A stretch of 37,471 nucleotides of DNA from Candidatus Uhrbacteria bacterium. Its GTDB lineage: Bacteria > Patescibacteriota > Patescibacteriia > UBA9934 > GWF2-40-263. Positions 1-8,530 of the stretch are shown here, one piece after another. Position 1 is the first letter of the stretch. Every line of letters starts with the position of its first letter. Position numbers and translations under genes: made by a program. The stretch spans positions 244,472-281,942 of the forward strand of contig JACRJU010000013.1 of the NCBI GenBank assembly GCA_016219925.1, in the 5' to 3' direction. The notes beneath the pieces were generated by a model. That model was not told the DNA's origin, did no database searches, and worked only from the letters and a program-made list of their open reading frames with translations.

Positions 1-2
1 AT

Positions 3-659
3 AGGACCGATGAGCGCCAGATGAAGTTCGGCCGCCAGATATTTCATCGCGATTTGTATGCGACCGTCGCGATCAAGACGACGAATGGAGACGGGGATTT
101 TCGTCGCTTTGAGAAAGCCGAACTCACCCACTCTTTTGAGACGGTGAGCATAATCATGATCTTCACAGAACAATACGGACTCATCAAACCCTCCGATTTT
201 TTTATGGGCATCGCGACGGACGAACATACAGAATCCCGGCGCATGCGGAAAGAGTGATCCCCACGCACGGGCATAGGTGTTGTAAGCCTTATGCAAAAAA
301 TGATCGACAACCGCATCCGATAATGGAAACACATCGCACGTGGCAAGGTCTAGTTTGCGTTCAAGCATTTCTCCAACCGCTTTTTCCAAAAATTCCGGAT
401 CGCGTAACTCAACATCCGCGTCCAAAAATAAAATCAAATCCGTTTGCGCTTGTGCGGCTCCGCGATTTCGCCCAGCCCCCGGGAGTCCTCCTTCAATCAC
501 TTCCGCTCCATAAGAACGAGCAATCTCACACGTTCGATCTGTTGAACCCGCATCCGAGACAATTACTTTGTCTGGTTGAAATGTTTGCTTTCGAATGGAC
601 GTAAGAAGTTTTGGGAGAAAAGCTTCTTCGTTTTTCGTTGGGATCACAATGGTCAGCAT
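3..659 (-). CDS. Family 2 glycosyltransferase (partial, 3' end lies outside the window)
   Basis: Reverse-strand translation from ATG at 659: MLTIVIPTKNEEAFLPKLLTSIRKQTFQPDKVIVSDAGSTDRT...GLPGAGRNRGAAQAQTDLILFLDADVELRDPEF...; classic GT2 N-terminus and DAD motif; open to the window edge. Confidence 0.88.
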   Translation of the reverse strand, partial: MLTIVIPTKNEEAFLPKLLTSIRKQTFQPDKVIVSDAGSTDRTCEIARSYGAEVIEGGLPGAGRNRGAAQAQTDLILFLDADVELRDPEFLEKAVGEMLERKLDLATCDVFPLSDAVVDHFLHKAYNTYARAWGSLFPHAPGFCMFVRRDAHKKIGGFDESVLFCEDHDYAHRLKRVGEFGFLKATKIPVSIRRLDRDGRIQIAMKYLAAELHLALIGP

Positions 660-669
660 ACTGAAGAGT

Positions 670-698
670 AGTTTAGGTCAAAAACAACCGATTGACAA
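670..698 (-). promoter_or_regulatory. Sigma70-like promoter of the GT2 gene: TTGTCA-N17-TAAACT, 10 nt before ATG
   Basis: -35 at 698-693, -10 at 675-670, ATG at 659. Confidence 0.55.
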
Positions 699-720
699 TT
701 CGTGTCGACGATGATAAGAC
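692..720 (+). promoter_or_regulatory. Sigma70-like promoter of the MFS gene: TTGACA-N17-TAAGAC
   Basis: -35 at 692-697, -10-like at 715-720; followed by GGAGG at 743-747 and ATG at 753. Confidence 0.55.
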
Positions 721-752
721 CAACTCGCCGATCGTATCGGATGGAGGATTCC

Positions 753-2222
753 ATGGCGACGCGTGCTTCGCTTCTGCAGTTCAGAACGAACGGGAGTCCC
801 GTTCACGCCCCAGCCTTTCGGCGGCGGCGTCTGCTCAACTGGTTGCCACTCGGACTGGGCTATGCAAGCCTGGTCTTCATGCGCTACAACCTCAACGCCG
901 CGCAGAGCGCTCTCTCGGCTGACAAGCTGATGACGCTCGACGACTTCGGCAAGATCTTCGCCGTCGGAGCGTGGGTCTACCTCGCCGGCTTCCTCTACTT
1001 CGGTCGCAAGACCGATGTACACGGAGGCCGCTGGGGCATGATCACCGGCATGACCGGCGCGACCGCTTCGACCCTATTGATGGCGCTCGCCGTGAAGGGC
1101 GTCATCGCTTGGCACTGGAACGTGTCGCTGTTCTGGATGATCCTCATCCTGTACAGCATCAACATGTTCTTCCAGTCGCTCGGTGCCATGTCGATCGTCA
1201 CGACCAAGATGCCGTGGTTCCACGTGCGCGAGCGCGGCACCTTCTCGACGATCTTCGGGATGATGATCTCGACCGGCATCTACTTCGCGTTCGACTGGGG
1301 CTACGCGCTGGTCAGCGCCACGCGCACGCAGATCAACCTACAGAAAATGGACGCGACCGCTCGGTTCTTCTCCGGATTGCTCGGCAGCGGAGGACACGAG
1401 GTCAACGAGAGCTGGTGGATCTTCCTGTTCCCCGCTCTGTTCGCTATCGTTTGGCTCGCCGTCATCATCCTGACGCTCCGCAACAAGCCATCCGACGCCG
1501 GGTTCGCGGACTTCGAGACCGGCGACGAGCACATCGCCGAGACGCCACTCACTATGGGGCAGATGCTCCGCGAAGTGTTCCTCAACCCCAAGCATCGGAC
1601 GATCCTGATCATCTGTCTGATCGAATTCTGCTCGGGTGGAGTGCGCAACGGCGTCATGCAGCTCTACCCGAAGTTCGCCGAGACCATCGGTTTCAAGCAC
1701 GAGTTCTGGATCAGCCAAAACTGGGGTCTGTCCCTGCTCATCGCCGGAATCATCGGTGCCAACGCCACCGGATGGGTGTCGGACAAAGTGTTTCGCTCCC
1801 GTCGCGGCCCGATGGCGCTGTTCTTGTACGGCGCCGTGATCGTTTGCGCGGTGTTGATGTTTTGGGAGCTTCCACATCACTACGGAAAGTACGGGGCTTC
1901 GCTGATCATGGGCATTGCGACTCTCGTCGCTTGCGCGGCCATCATCGGCGTGCACGGAATTCTCTCGGGTACGGCTGCGGCCGACTTCACCGGCGTGAAG
2001 AACACGGCCAAGGCCGTCGGCATCGTCGACGGTGCCGTGTACGCGGGAACCGGTGTGCAATCCTGGCTTACCGGACTCTTCCTCGCAAGCGGTCCGGAGG
2101 CAACCAATCCGAAATCTTGGGCCGCCTGGCCCATCATCATCGGCCTGTTCGCCCTGGGAGGCATATTCTTGAGCGGTTCAATCTACCACGCCTTCCCCAA
2201 GTCCAAGCGTGCCCCCCACTAG
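753..2222 (+). CDS. MFS transporter, organophosphate:phosphate antiporter (GlpT/UhpT)-like
   Basis: ORF with about 12 hydrophobic segments; motifs YASLVFMRYNLNAAQ, GFLYFGRKTDVHGGRWGM and DFTGVKNTAKAVGIVDGAVYAGTGVQS resemble the OPA family. Start chosen at 753 because GGAGG lies 5 nt upstream and the ATG at 702 falls inside the predicted promoter. Confidence 0.8.
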   Translation: MATRASLLQFRTNGSPVHAPAFRRRRLLNWLPLGLGYASLVFMRYNLNAAQSALSADKLMTLDDFGKIFAVGAWVYLAGFLYFGRKTDVHGGRWGMITGMTGATASTLLMALAVKGVIAWHWNVSLFWMILILYSINMFFQSLGAMSIVTTKMPWFHVRERGTFSTIFGMMISTGIYFAFDWGYALVSATRTQINLQKMDATARFFSGLLGSGGHEVNESWWIFLFPALFAIVWLAVIILTLRNKPSDAGFADFETGDEHIAETPLTMGQMLREVFLNPKHRTILIICLIEFCSGGVRNGVMQLYPKFAETIGFKHEFWISQNWGLSLLIAGIIGANATGWVSDKVFRSRRGPMALFLYGAVIVCAVLMFWELPHHYGKYGASLIMGIATLVACAAIIGVHGILSGTAAADFTGVKNTAKAVGIVDGAVYAGTGVQSWLTGLFLASGPEATNPKSWAAWPIIIGLFALGGIFLSGSIYHAFPKSKRAPH

Positions 2223-2246
2223 GCGCCACAACCTCCACGCAACCTC

Positions 2247-2276
2247 CAGAGCTTCACAAGAGCTCTGTTTTTCTTT
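2247..2276 (+). terminator. Rho-independent terminator of the MFS gene
   Basis: CAGAGCT-TCACAAG-AGCTCTG followed by TTTTTCTTT. Confidence 0.8.
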
Positions 2277-2281
2277 ATACT
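2253..2281 (+). promoter_or_regulatory. Promoter of the methyltransferase gene: TTCACA-N17-TATACT, 9 nt before ATG
   Basis: -35 at 2253-2258 (mostly in the terminator loop), -10 at 2276-2281, ATG at 2291. Confidence 0.6.
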
Positions 2282-2290
2282 CGTTTGGTT

Positions 2291-3430
2291 ATGCCTTCCT
2301 CTTGCCCCCACCCAGCTGTCTGCGGCTCTTGCTCCTGGTCACATATCCCTTACGAAAAACAGCTTGCCCAAAAGATATCTGATATCAACGGGTCATTAAA
2401 GCTAAAAAACCTTGCGCTACATTGCGAGCACATTTTGGCTTCACCCAAAATCGATCATTATCGAAACCGCATGGATTTTACGATTGATTTTGAAGGACGC
2501 ATCGGTTTGCGCGAAAAAGGAAAATGGTGGCGGGTGATTGATGATCATCCTTGCTTCCTTGCTGATGAATGCATTGAGACTTTATTTGCCCAGATCCGCG
2601 CGTGGATTCAAACGTGTGGGCTTTCATTTTACGATCGCAAAACGCATCAGGGTCTGCTTCGCGCCGCCGTCATCCGTGCCACGACGCTTGGACAAACGCT
2701 CATCAACATCGTGACAAGCGCTCCGGTTCATCACGAAGAGGAACAAAAGACCCGCGAAGCGCTTCACGTCCTTGCGAAATTCTGCCCAACATTGACCGGT
2801 TTAGTCTGGACGATCAATCACACCGACGCCGATGTTTCATTTGGAGATGAAACGCATGAAATCGTTGGCCAACCATTTATCGAAGAGCGTATCGGTCAAG
2901 CGACTTATCGCATCAGTCCAAACGCTTTTTTCCAAACCAACTCTTTTGCCGCGCCCCTGTTGTTAGACACCGTTTCTTCTTTTTGCGGCGACCTCACGGA
3001 CAAAACGCTTCTTGATCTCTACTGCGGTACGGGATTTTTTTCCATCGCGCTAGCTCATCGCGCTAAAAAAACCATCGGGATCGAACTTTCCACAGAAGCG
3101 ATCGCGGACGCAAAAATGAACGCCCAAATCAACAACGCGCCCGTCGAATATCTTGCGGCTCCTACCGAACAATACGATTGGTCCGTACACAAAGCCGATG
3201 TCGTAATTCTGGATCCTCCGCGCAGTGGAATGCACGATCGTGCTCTCGCAGACATTATTCGTATTAAACCGCCTGGTATTGTTTACGTTTCATGCAACCC
3301 CAAAAATTTCGCTCGAGAAATGGTACAATTAGAACAGGTCTATCGCGTTGAAGAGATGATGGCGATAGACATGTTTCCGCACACGCCGCATGTGGAATTG
3401 GTGAGTAAACTCGTCGCTCATAGCCCCTAA
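2291..3430 (+). CDS. 23S rRNA/tRNA (uracil-5-)-methyltransferase, TrmA/RumA family
   Basis: CPHPAVCGSCSW Cys motif, DLYCGTGFFSIALA SAM motif, ILDPPRSGMH and YVSCNPKNFARE catalytic motifs. The listed ORF (971-3430) includes a spurious antecedent frame. Confidence 0.9.
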   Translation: MPSSCPHPAVCGSCSWSHIPYEKQLAQKISDINGSLKLKNLALHCEHILASPKIDHYRNRMDFTIDFEGRIGLREKGKWWRVIDDHPCFLADECIETLFAQIRAWIQTCGLSFYDRKTHQGLLRAAVIRATTLGQTLINIVTSAPVHHEEEQKTREALHVLAKFCPTLTGLVWTINHTDADVSFGDETHEIVGQPFIEERIGQATYRISPNAFFQTNSFAAPLLLDTVSSFCGDLTDKTLLDLYCGTGFFSIALAHRAKKTIGIELSTEAIADAKMNAQINNAPVEYLAAPTEQYDWSVHKADVVILDPPRSGMHDRALADIIRIKPPGIVYVSCNPKNFAREMVQLEQVYRVEEMMAIDMFPHTPHVELVSKLVAHSP

Positions 3431-3442
3431 CCCCTTTCTCCT

Positions 3443-4297
3443 ATGCCCAAATCCGGATTCGCTGTTCTGATCGGTCGCTCGAACGTTGGAAAATCAACGC
3501 TTCTTAATGCTCTGGTCGGATCTAAAGTGGCCATCACAACTCCAAAGCCGCAAACAACGCGCCTGCCCATTCAGGGCATTGTCACGCGTCCCGAAGGTCA
3601 GATTGTTTTTGTGGATACTCCGGGTATTATCAAAAAAAAGGGTGATCCACTCACCAAAAAATTGCGTGAGTCTGTTCTGCATGCCCTCAAAGACGTGGAT
3701 ATTGTGGCATATGTTGTTGATCCGACGCGCGAAATTGGCGATGAAGAACGCGAGGCTATTCGCATGACCACCAACGCGGAGGGCAAGCGTATCCTGATTA
3801 TCAACAAAATAGACGCCCCGCAAAAACCCTTTTTGGATTTTTATCGCGACCTCTCGGATCAGTACGACGCCACCGTTGAAGTCTCTGCTTTGCGCGGCAC
3901 GCACATTGAAACGCTCATCCAGAAGCTTTTTGAATATCTCCCAGAAGGCGAGCGGTATTATCCTGAACACCAACTCACCAACCTCGGCAATCGTTCATGG
4001 CTGGCCGAACTCATTCGAGAAAAATTGTTTTTGCGTCTGCGTCAAGAAGTGCCGTACTCGACGCATGTGGAGATCACGGATTTGCAAGACCGAGATAATG
4101 GCATGAAATATATCGCCGCAACGGTTTTCACAACGGATGAACGATACAAACGGATGATTATCGGAAAAAACGGTCGAGGCATTAAAGAAATCGGTCAGTC
4201 CACACGCAAAGAACTCGAGGGAGTGTTAAATCAAAAAGTCTTTTTGGATCTTACGGTTGAAGTTGATCCGCACTGGGTTCTGCGTCTGCAAGAGTAA
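3443..4297 (+). CDS. era: GTPase Era
   Basis: GRSNVGKSTLLNALVGSKVAITTPKPQTTR, DTPGI, NKID and C-terminal KH domain (IIGKNGRGIKEIGQSTRKELE). Confidence 0.95.
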   Translation: MPKSGFAVLIGRSNVGKSTLLNALVGSKVAITTPKPQTTRLPIQGIVTRPEGQIVFVDTPGIIKKKGDPLTKKLRESVLHALKDVDIVAYVVDPTREIGDEEREAIRMTTNAEGKRILIINKIDAPQKPFLDFYRDLSDQYDATVEVSALRGTHIETLIQKLFEYLPEGERYYPEHQLTNLGNRSWLAELIREKLFLRLRQEVPYSTHVEITDLQDRDNGMKYIAATVFTTDERYKRMIIGKNGRGIKEIGQSTRKELEGVLNQKVFLDLTVEVDPHWVLRLQE

Positions 4298-5210
4298 CTC
4301 CCGTGATTTCATAGCCCCAAAACGCTTCGCCGATGGCCTGCTTGCTAAACAGATTAAGCGATCCACGCGAAGCCGGAGAAAGCATCACGCTTAAAATGAG
4401 CGGATTGTCCGGATTGGCAAGAATGGTGTAGCGCGCAAAAGCATTTTGCGCGCTGATGGCGCGCACCGCCGTGTTCACGCCATTCACAGACAGCGCATAA
4501 GTCGCCCAATCAATTTTGGCATCAATTTGTAAAACGTCCTCCTGTTGAGGTTGATCTTGCGAACCTTTAATTCGATCCACAAAATACTTGACCTGATCGG
4601 TCAGACTCATCGCGTACGAAATGGAGTCATCAAAGAGTCCAAGATTCACTTTTGTCTTGCGAGTGTTCACGAGTTCGTCGTATTGCTTGCGCGAAAGCCA
4701 AAGCAAAGACGTGTCATCCCCTTGTGTCTGATCTTTCGCCCAGAACAATGGGAGCAAAACTTTTGAAGCGTCGGCGAGTGCTTGGGTCTCAAGCGTTCCT
4801 TGCTCGACGGTTTTTTTATATTGCGGCTCCGGCGAAGTGGGTAATGTTGCCCCAACCGGCGCACTCACATACAGCGCTTGATAATCAAGCCGGGCCTTTT
4901 TTGAGGCTTCTGTTTCTTCTTTAAATTCACGGCTCCAGTGCAAAACAGCCTGCTTCCCCGCTTCCCATTTTTGAATATCCACCGTGCGCTCAACGTCCGA
5001 CTGCCCAAATAACGTCGCGACTTTTCCTCCGAGACCAAGGACCGTTTCGCGTACGCGAAAGGACGAACCCGAAACAAAAGAAAGCGACTGCGCCGCTTCC
5101 TCTGACGTTTGCGATTGCGGTTCAATACTCAAACAACCGGATCCCAGCAAGACGAGCCCGACAACGAGGACAGCGAGGTTGTTCCAGCGCTGCGTGGCCA
5201 TAGGGTTCAT
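4251..5210 (-). CDS. Hypothetical lipoprotein
   Basis: N-terminal signal with lipobox-like LLGSGC; start overlaps the upstream gene's stop (ATGA). Confidence 0.7.
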   Translation of the reverse strand: MNPMATQRWNNLAVLVVGLVLLGSGCLSIEPQSQTSEEAAQSLSFVSGSSFRVRETVLGLGGKVATLFGQSDVERTVDIQKWEAGKQAVLHWSREFKEETEASKKARLDYQALYVSAPVGATLPTSPEPQYKKTVEQGTLETQALADASKVLLPLFWAKDQTQGDDTSLLWLSRKQYDELVNTRKTKVNLGLFDDSISYAMSLTDQVKYFVDRIKGSQDQPQQEDVLQIDAKIDWATYALSVNGVNTAVRAISAQNAFARYTILANPDNPLILSVMLSPASRGSLNLFSKQAIGEAFWGYEITGVTLADAEPSADQLQP

Positions 5211-5461
5211 TCACTGTTAGCCCATGCGCGAACGTCTTTTTCGGACGCTTCCCCACAAATCGACGCGCCGGTTTCTTCATTATAGAAATACGGGACTCCG
5301 CCACATTTATTCCCCTCTTTTTGCTCAAAAATTTTTGCATTCTCCTTGTCGTGCCACGTTTCTAATTTTTTTATCTCCCCCCCTTCGGCGATCAATTTAT
5401 CCACAAGTGGCATCATCGTATGACAATGTGGGCATTCTTCCCCATAAAAGAAATATTTCAT
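5207..5461 (-). CDS. Thioredoxin/glutaredoxin-like protein
   Basis: MKYFFYGEECPHCHTMMPLVDKL...GGVPYFYNEETG; CxxC plus cis-Pro motif. Confidence 0.75.
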   Translation of the reverse strand: MKYFFYGEECPHCHTMMPLVDKLIAEGGEIKKLETWHDKENAKIFEQKEGNKCGGVPYFYNEETGASICGEASEKDVRAWANSE

Positions 5462-5477
5462 ATGGTATGATCTTAAC

Positions 5478-6086
5478 ATGACTGAAGCGACAACAGCAAA
5501 AAAAATGATTTGGCTTTACCTCGCCGGCGGCATTCTGGTGGCAGTTTTTGGGTTGTTGATTGCTCAGAGACTTCACACCCAACCGTCTTTGATCGCCCGC
5601 ATTGTCGACACAGAAAATTCCGCTCATAAGGTCGGAGAAATCATCCGCCGCGGAGAAACCCTTACGACTCAACCCAACGAACATCTTCTTGTTCAAATCG
5701 GAGATTCTCTGCGTGTCGGAATGGATGAACGATCAACGCTTGAATTCTGGAAATTGTTTGATAAGGATGTCACCTTGCGGTTTAAGCGCGGCCGCCTTTT
5801 TGTCGACAATCCGAGTGTTCAGCCGGTTTTCGTCGAGACAAACAAAACAGAAAACTCGCTCGTGCAAGGACAAGCGAGCTTCATCAACTATGACTTCAAA
5901 CAATTGGTTACGGTCGCGCCTCTCGTTGGATCGGTCCAAACGCGACTGAAAAACTCAAATGAATTTTTGGTCGTGCCGAGCGCTCTTAACATTTCAGAAG
6001 GTGATACGCCCACGTTTTCAAAAACAGCGGTTGATGTGACTCAAGGGCTGGCCGCAGATTTTTATACGTGGGTTATGCATCCGTGA
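5478..6086 (+). CDS. Membrane-anchored hypothetical protein with FecR-like features
   Basis: One N-terminal TM, then RIVDTENSAHKVGEIIRRGETLTT...LVQIGDSLRVGMDERSTLEF, reminiscent of FecR domains. Confidence 0.6.
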   Translation: MTEATTAKKMIWLYLAGGILVAVFGLLIAQRLHTQPSLIARIVDTENSAHKVGEIIRRGETLTTQPNEHLLVQIGDSLRVGMDERSTLEFWKLFDKDVTLRFKRGRLFVDNPSVQPVFVETNKTENSLVQGQASFINYDFKQLVTVAPLVGSVQTRLKNSNEFLVVPSALNISEGDTPTFSKTAVDVTQGLAADFYTWVMHP

Positions 6087-7197
6087 TGATGCCACCACCA
6101 AGAACCGTCTGCCCATCATAAAACACTACGGACTGCCCGGAAGTGATGGCGCGTTGCGGTTCATCAAAATCAACTCGCACCTGATCTTTTTCATGAGAGA
6201 GCGTACAGAACTGAAGGGGTTGACGATGACGTATGCGAACCTGATAACGGCCGGACACCATCGTTGAAGCATCCACGAGCCAATTTATTTGGCGGGCGAT
6301 CAATTGTTTTTTAAAAAGTGACGGATGAAAATTACTCGAAACGATCAATTCTTTCGTCTGAAGACGCTTTTCAACGACATAGAATGGCGTCCCGCCGCCA
6401 ACCTCAAGGCCATGACGTTGCCCGATGGTATAAAACGCAACGCCTTGGTGATGGCCGACCACTCGCCCGTCTGTGGTGATGATATCTCCGGGATCATCCG
6501 GAATGCGCGCCTGTAAGAACGAACGCATCGGCACCTCGCCGACAAAGCAGATGCCCGTGCTGTCTTTTTTTTCTGCGACCACCAGGCCACGCGCCCGCGC
6601 TTCGGCTCGGACTTCTGGTTTGGTAAGATGACCGATGGGAAAGAGCACGCGCGAGAGGACGTTTTTATTGATGGCCCAAAGAAAATAGGTTTGATCTTTA
6701 TTCGCATCTGAACTCATGAGGAGGTGAACATTATTGCCCGAGCTTGTCGAGGGCCGGAGAGCGGATACGCGGGCATAGTGCCCTGTTGCGACAAACCCGC
6801 ATCCAAGCTGATCTGCCGCTTGAACAAACCGATCAAACTTGATGTATTTGTTGCACAGAACATCTGGATTTGGGGTGCGGCCTGCGGCAAACTCATCGAA
6901 CATTTCCTCCACGACATCGTGGCGATACTGTTCTTCAAAATCGAACGTGACAAAAGGAATGTCCAGTTGAGCTGCGACACGCGCCGCATCGCGACGCTCC
7001 TGTTTCCAGCCACATTCTTGATGCTCTTCTCCCACGCGGTCCGTCACTTTGCATTCCGGTCCGTTGACATCTCCTGACCAGTTTTTCATGAACGCACCGA
7101 ACACTTCATATCCTTGCTCCAACAACAACGCTGCCGAAACAGACGAATCCACGCCGCCGGACATTCCCACGAGTACCTTGGGTTTTATCTCGGACAT
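6073..7197 (-). CDS. mnmA: tRNA-specific 2-thiouridylase MnmA
   Basis: VLVGMSGGVDSSVSAALL, ATGHYARV, DANKDQTYFL, DSTGICFVGE. Start at 7197 (MSEIKPKVLVG). Confidence 0.95.
   Translation of the reverse strand: MSEIKPKVLVGMSGGVDSSVSAALLLEQGYEVFGAFMKNWSGDVNGPECKVTDRVGEEHQECGWKQERRDAARVAAQLDIPFVTFDFEEQYRHDVVEEMFDEFAAGRTPNPDVLCNKYIKFDRFVQAADQLGCGFVATGHYARVSALRPSTSSGNNVHLLMSSDANKDQTYFLWAINKNVLSRVLFPIGHLTKPEVRAEARARGLVVAEKKDSTGICFVGEVPMRSFLQARIPDDPGDIITTDGRVVGHHQGVAFYTIGQRHGLEVGGGTPFYVVEKRLQTKELIVSSNFHPSLFKKQLIARQINWLVDASTMVSGRYQVRIRHRQPLQFCTLSHEKDQVRVDFDEPQRAITSGQSVVFYDGQTVLGGGIITDA
6737..6755 (-). repeat. REP-like repeat copy inside mnmA
   Basis: Reverse strand GCCCTCGACAAGCTCGGGC, encoding part of PSTSSGN. 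Confidence 0.65.
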
Positions 7198-7208
7198 AGG
7201 GCGTGAAT

Positions 7209-8519
7209 CTACCACGCCACATTCTTTTTGACCAGATCAAAACGATCCGCATCCTCGCGCAGAACAAAAAAATCCGTGAATTGCAATTTCTCGCTATATT
7301 TTTGCAACAAGTCAGAATATTTGAAAACCGGAACATGTTCTACCCCATTCACGAGTTTCCTGGCGACATAGAGCATTCCCGCGCGATCCGTTTCGCCTTG
7401 TCCAAAATGGGTCAATTCGTTGGAGACGGTGTGCGTAAAAAAACGAATGTTCTGTTGCGTGCAGAAATATTTTAGTTGGTCTAAAAGCTTCAACTCTTCT
7501 GGTTTAGTCTGATGCAAACGCAGAACCCGACGAGCCGGAATACGCTCCACCATGTGTCGGGACCAGTAATGATTCGAATTTTTTGCGGCCTCAAACATCT
7601 GTTCAATCACGGCCCCATCGCGCAACTGCACATAGGCGTACGGATCGGTTGGAATGCTCAACGGAATTTCATGCGTGGTGATGGCTTCGCGCAAATAGTG
7701 TTCAAAACCGGCTTTCGTTTTGTGATAGTAAACCTGATCGATCATGTGATAACGCGCCAACAAGAGATCTTCATACGCGCGCACCCCATTTTCTGATAAA
7801 GCCACCACAAGTCCATCCGGTCCCGGTGCCGCGCTCATCGCGGAAATGAGCCAATCCAAATCATATTGACCATAAGCCACTCCACAAAAATAACTGTCCC
7901 TCAGCAGATAATCCATGCGATCACAATCGACTTCTCCAGAGATCAATCCTTTTAGGACACGCTTAAGTCCCGGAATGCGCTTAACAAGCGTTTCCAAATA
8001 ATCAGACGCTTTCACCTCTTGATGAATAAGCGAACACACATCTTGCGCAAAGTCCGCATCCAACACCTCTTCTTTAGCGAGCGTCTGAATCAACAAAACC
8101 GAATAGTCCTCATGAACAGCCTTGCGCGGTGAATGAGCGTTCCACCAATTCCATTCAAGTGGAAGGTGATCGAGATCAGGAAAGACAGACTCGGACGCAT
8201 GCGAGAATGGGCCGTGACCAATGTCATGCAAGAGTCCGGCGATGCGCACGCGCTGACGGAGGGCTTCTAATTCTTGCGGGCTAAGGGAGAGACCGGCGCC
8301 AGCCACGACGCGACCGAAAAGGCGCCCAGCAATATGCATAGCGCCAATGCCATGCATAAAACGATCATGCACAGCTCCGGGATAGACGTATGCTTGAATA
8401 AACCCAAGCTGGCTGATGAAGCGCAGGCGTTGGAAAAATGGGTGATCAATGATCGAGCGTTCAAAACCGGAAAAAACAATGCGGTGATGAATGGGATCAC
8501 GAAGTTCAAAATCAGCCAT
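7209..8519 (-). CDS. HD-domain phosphohydrolase (dGTPase/YdhJ-like)
   Basis: HDRFMHGIGAMHIA, GLLHDIGHGPFSHASE, SGEVDCDRMDYLLRDSYFCGV. Confidence 0.85.
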   Translation of the reverse strand: MADFELRDPIHHRIVFSGFERSIIDHPFFQRLRFISQLGFIQAYVYPGAVHDRFMHGIGAMHIAGRLFGRVVAGAGLSLSPQELEALRQRVRIAGLLHDIGHGPFSHASESVFPDLDHLPLEWNWWNAHSPRKAVHEDYSVLLIQTLAKEEVLDADFAQDVCSLIHQEVKASDYLETLVKRIPGLKRVLKGLISGEVDCDRMDYLLRDSYFCGVAYGQYDLDWLISAMSAAPGPDGLVVALSENGVRAYEDLLLARYHMIDQVYYHKTKAGFEHYLREAITTHEIPLSIPTDPYAYVQLRDGAVIEQMFEAAKNSNHYWSRHMVERIPARRVLRLHQTKPEELKLLDQLKYFCTQQNIRFFTHTVSNELTHFGQGETDRAGMLYVARKLVNGVEHVPVFKYSDLLQKYSEKLQFTDFFVLREDADRFDLVKKNVAW

Positions 8520-8530
8520 AGATTCTGTCG

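Noticed and set aside
702-752. Upstream ATG (702) for the MFS gene
   Set aside because: It lies between the predicted -35 and -10 and has no SD. ATG at 753 has GGAGG at 5 nt.
1338-2060. 240-aa antisense ORF in the MFS gene
   Set aside because: Shadow ORF from high GC3; low-complexity charged product with no recognisable family.
971-2290. Long + frame ORF reading into the methyltransferase (971-3430, 819 aa)
   Set aside because: The upstream part is an R/H-rich alternate frame of the GC-rich MFS gene. The real methyltransferase starts at 2291, where a promoter precedes the ATG.
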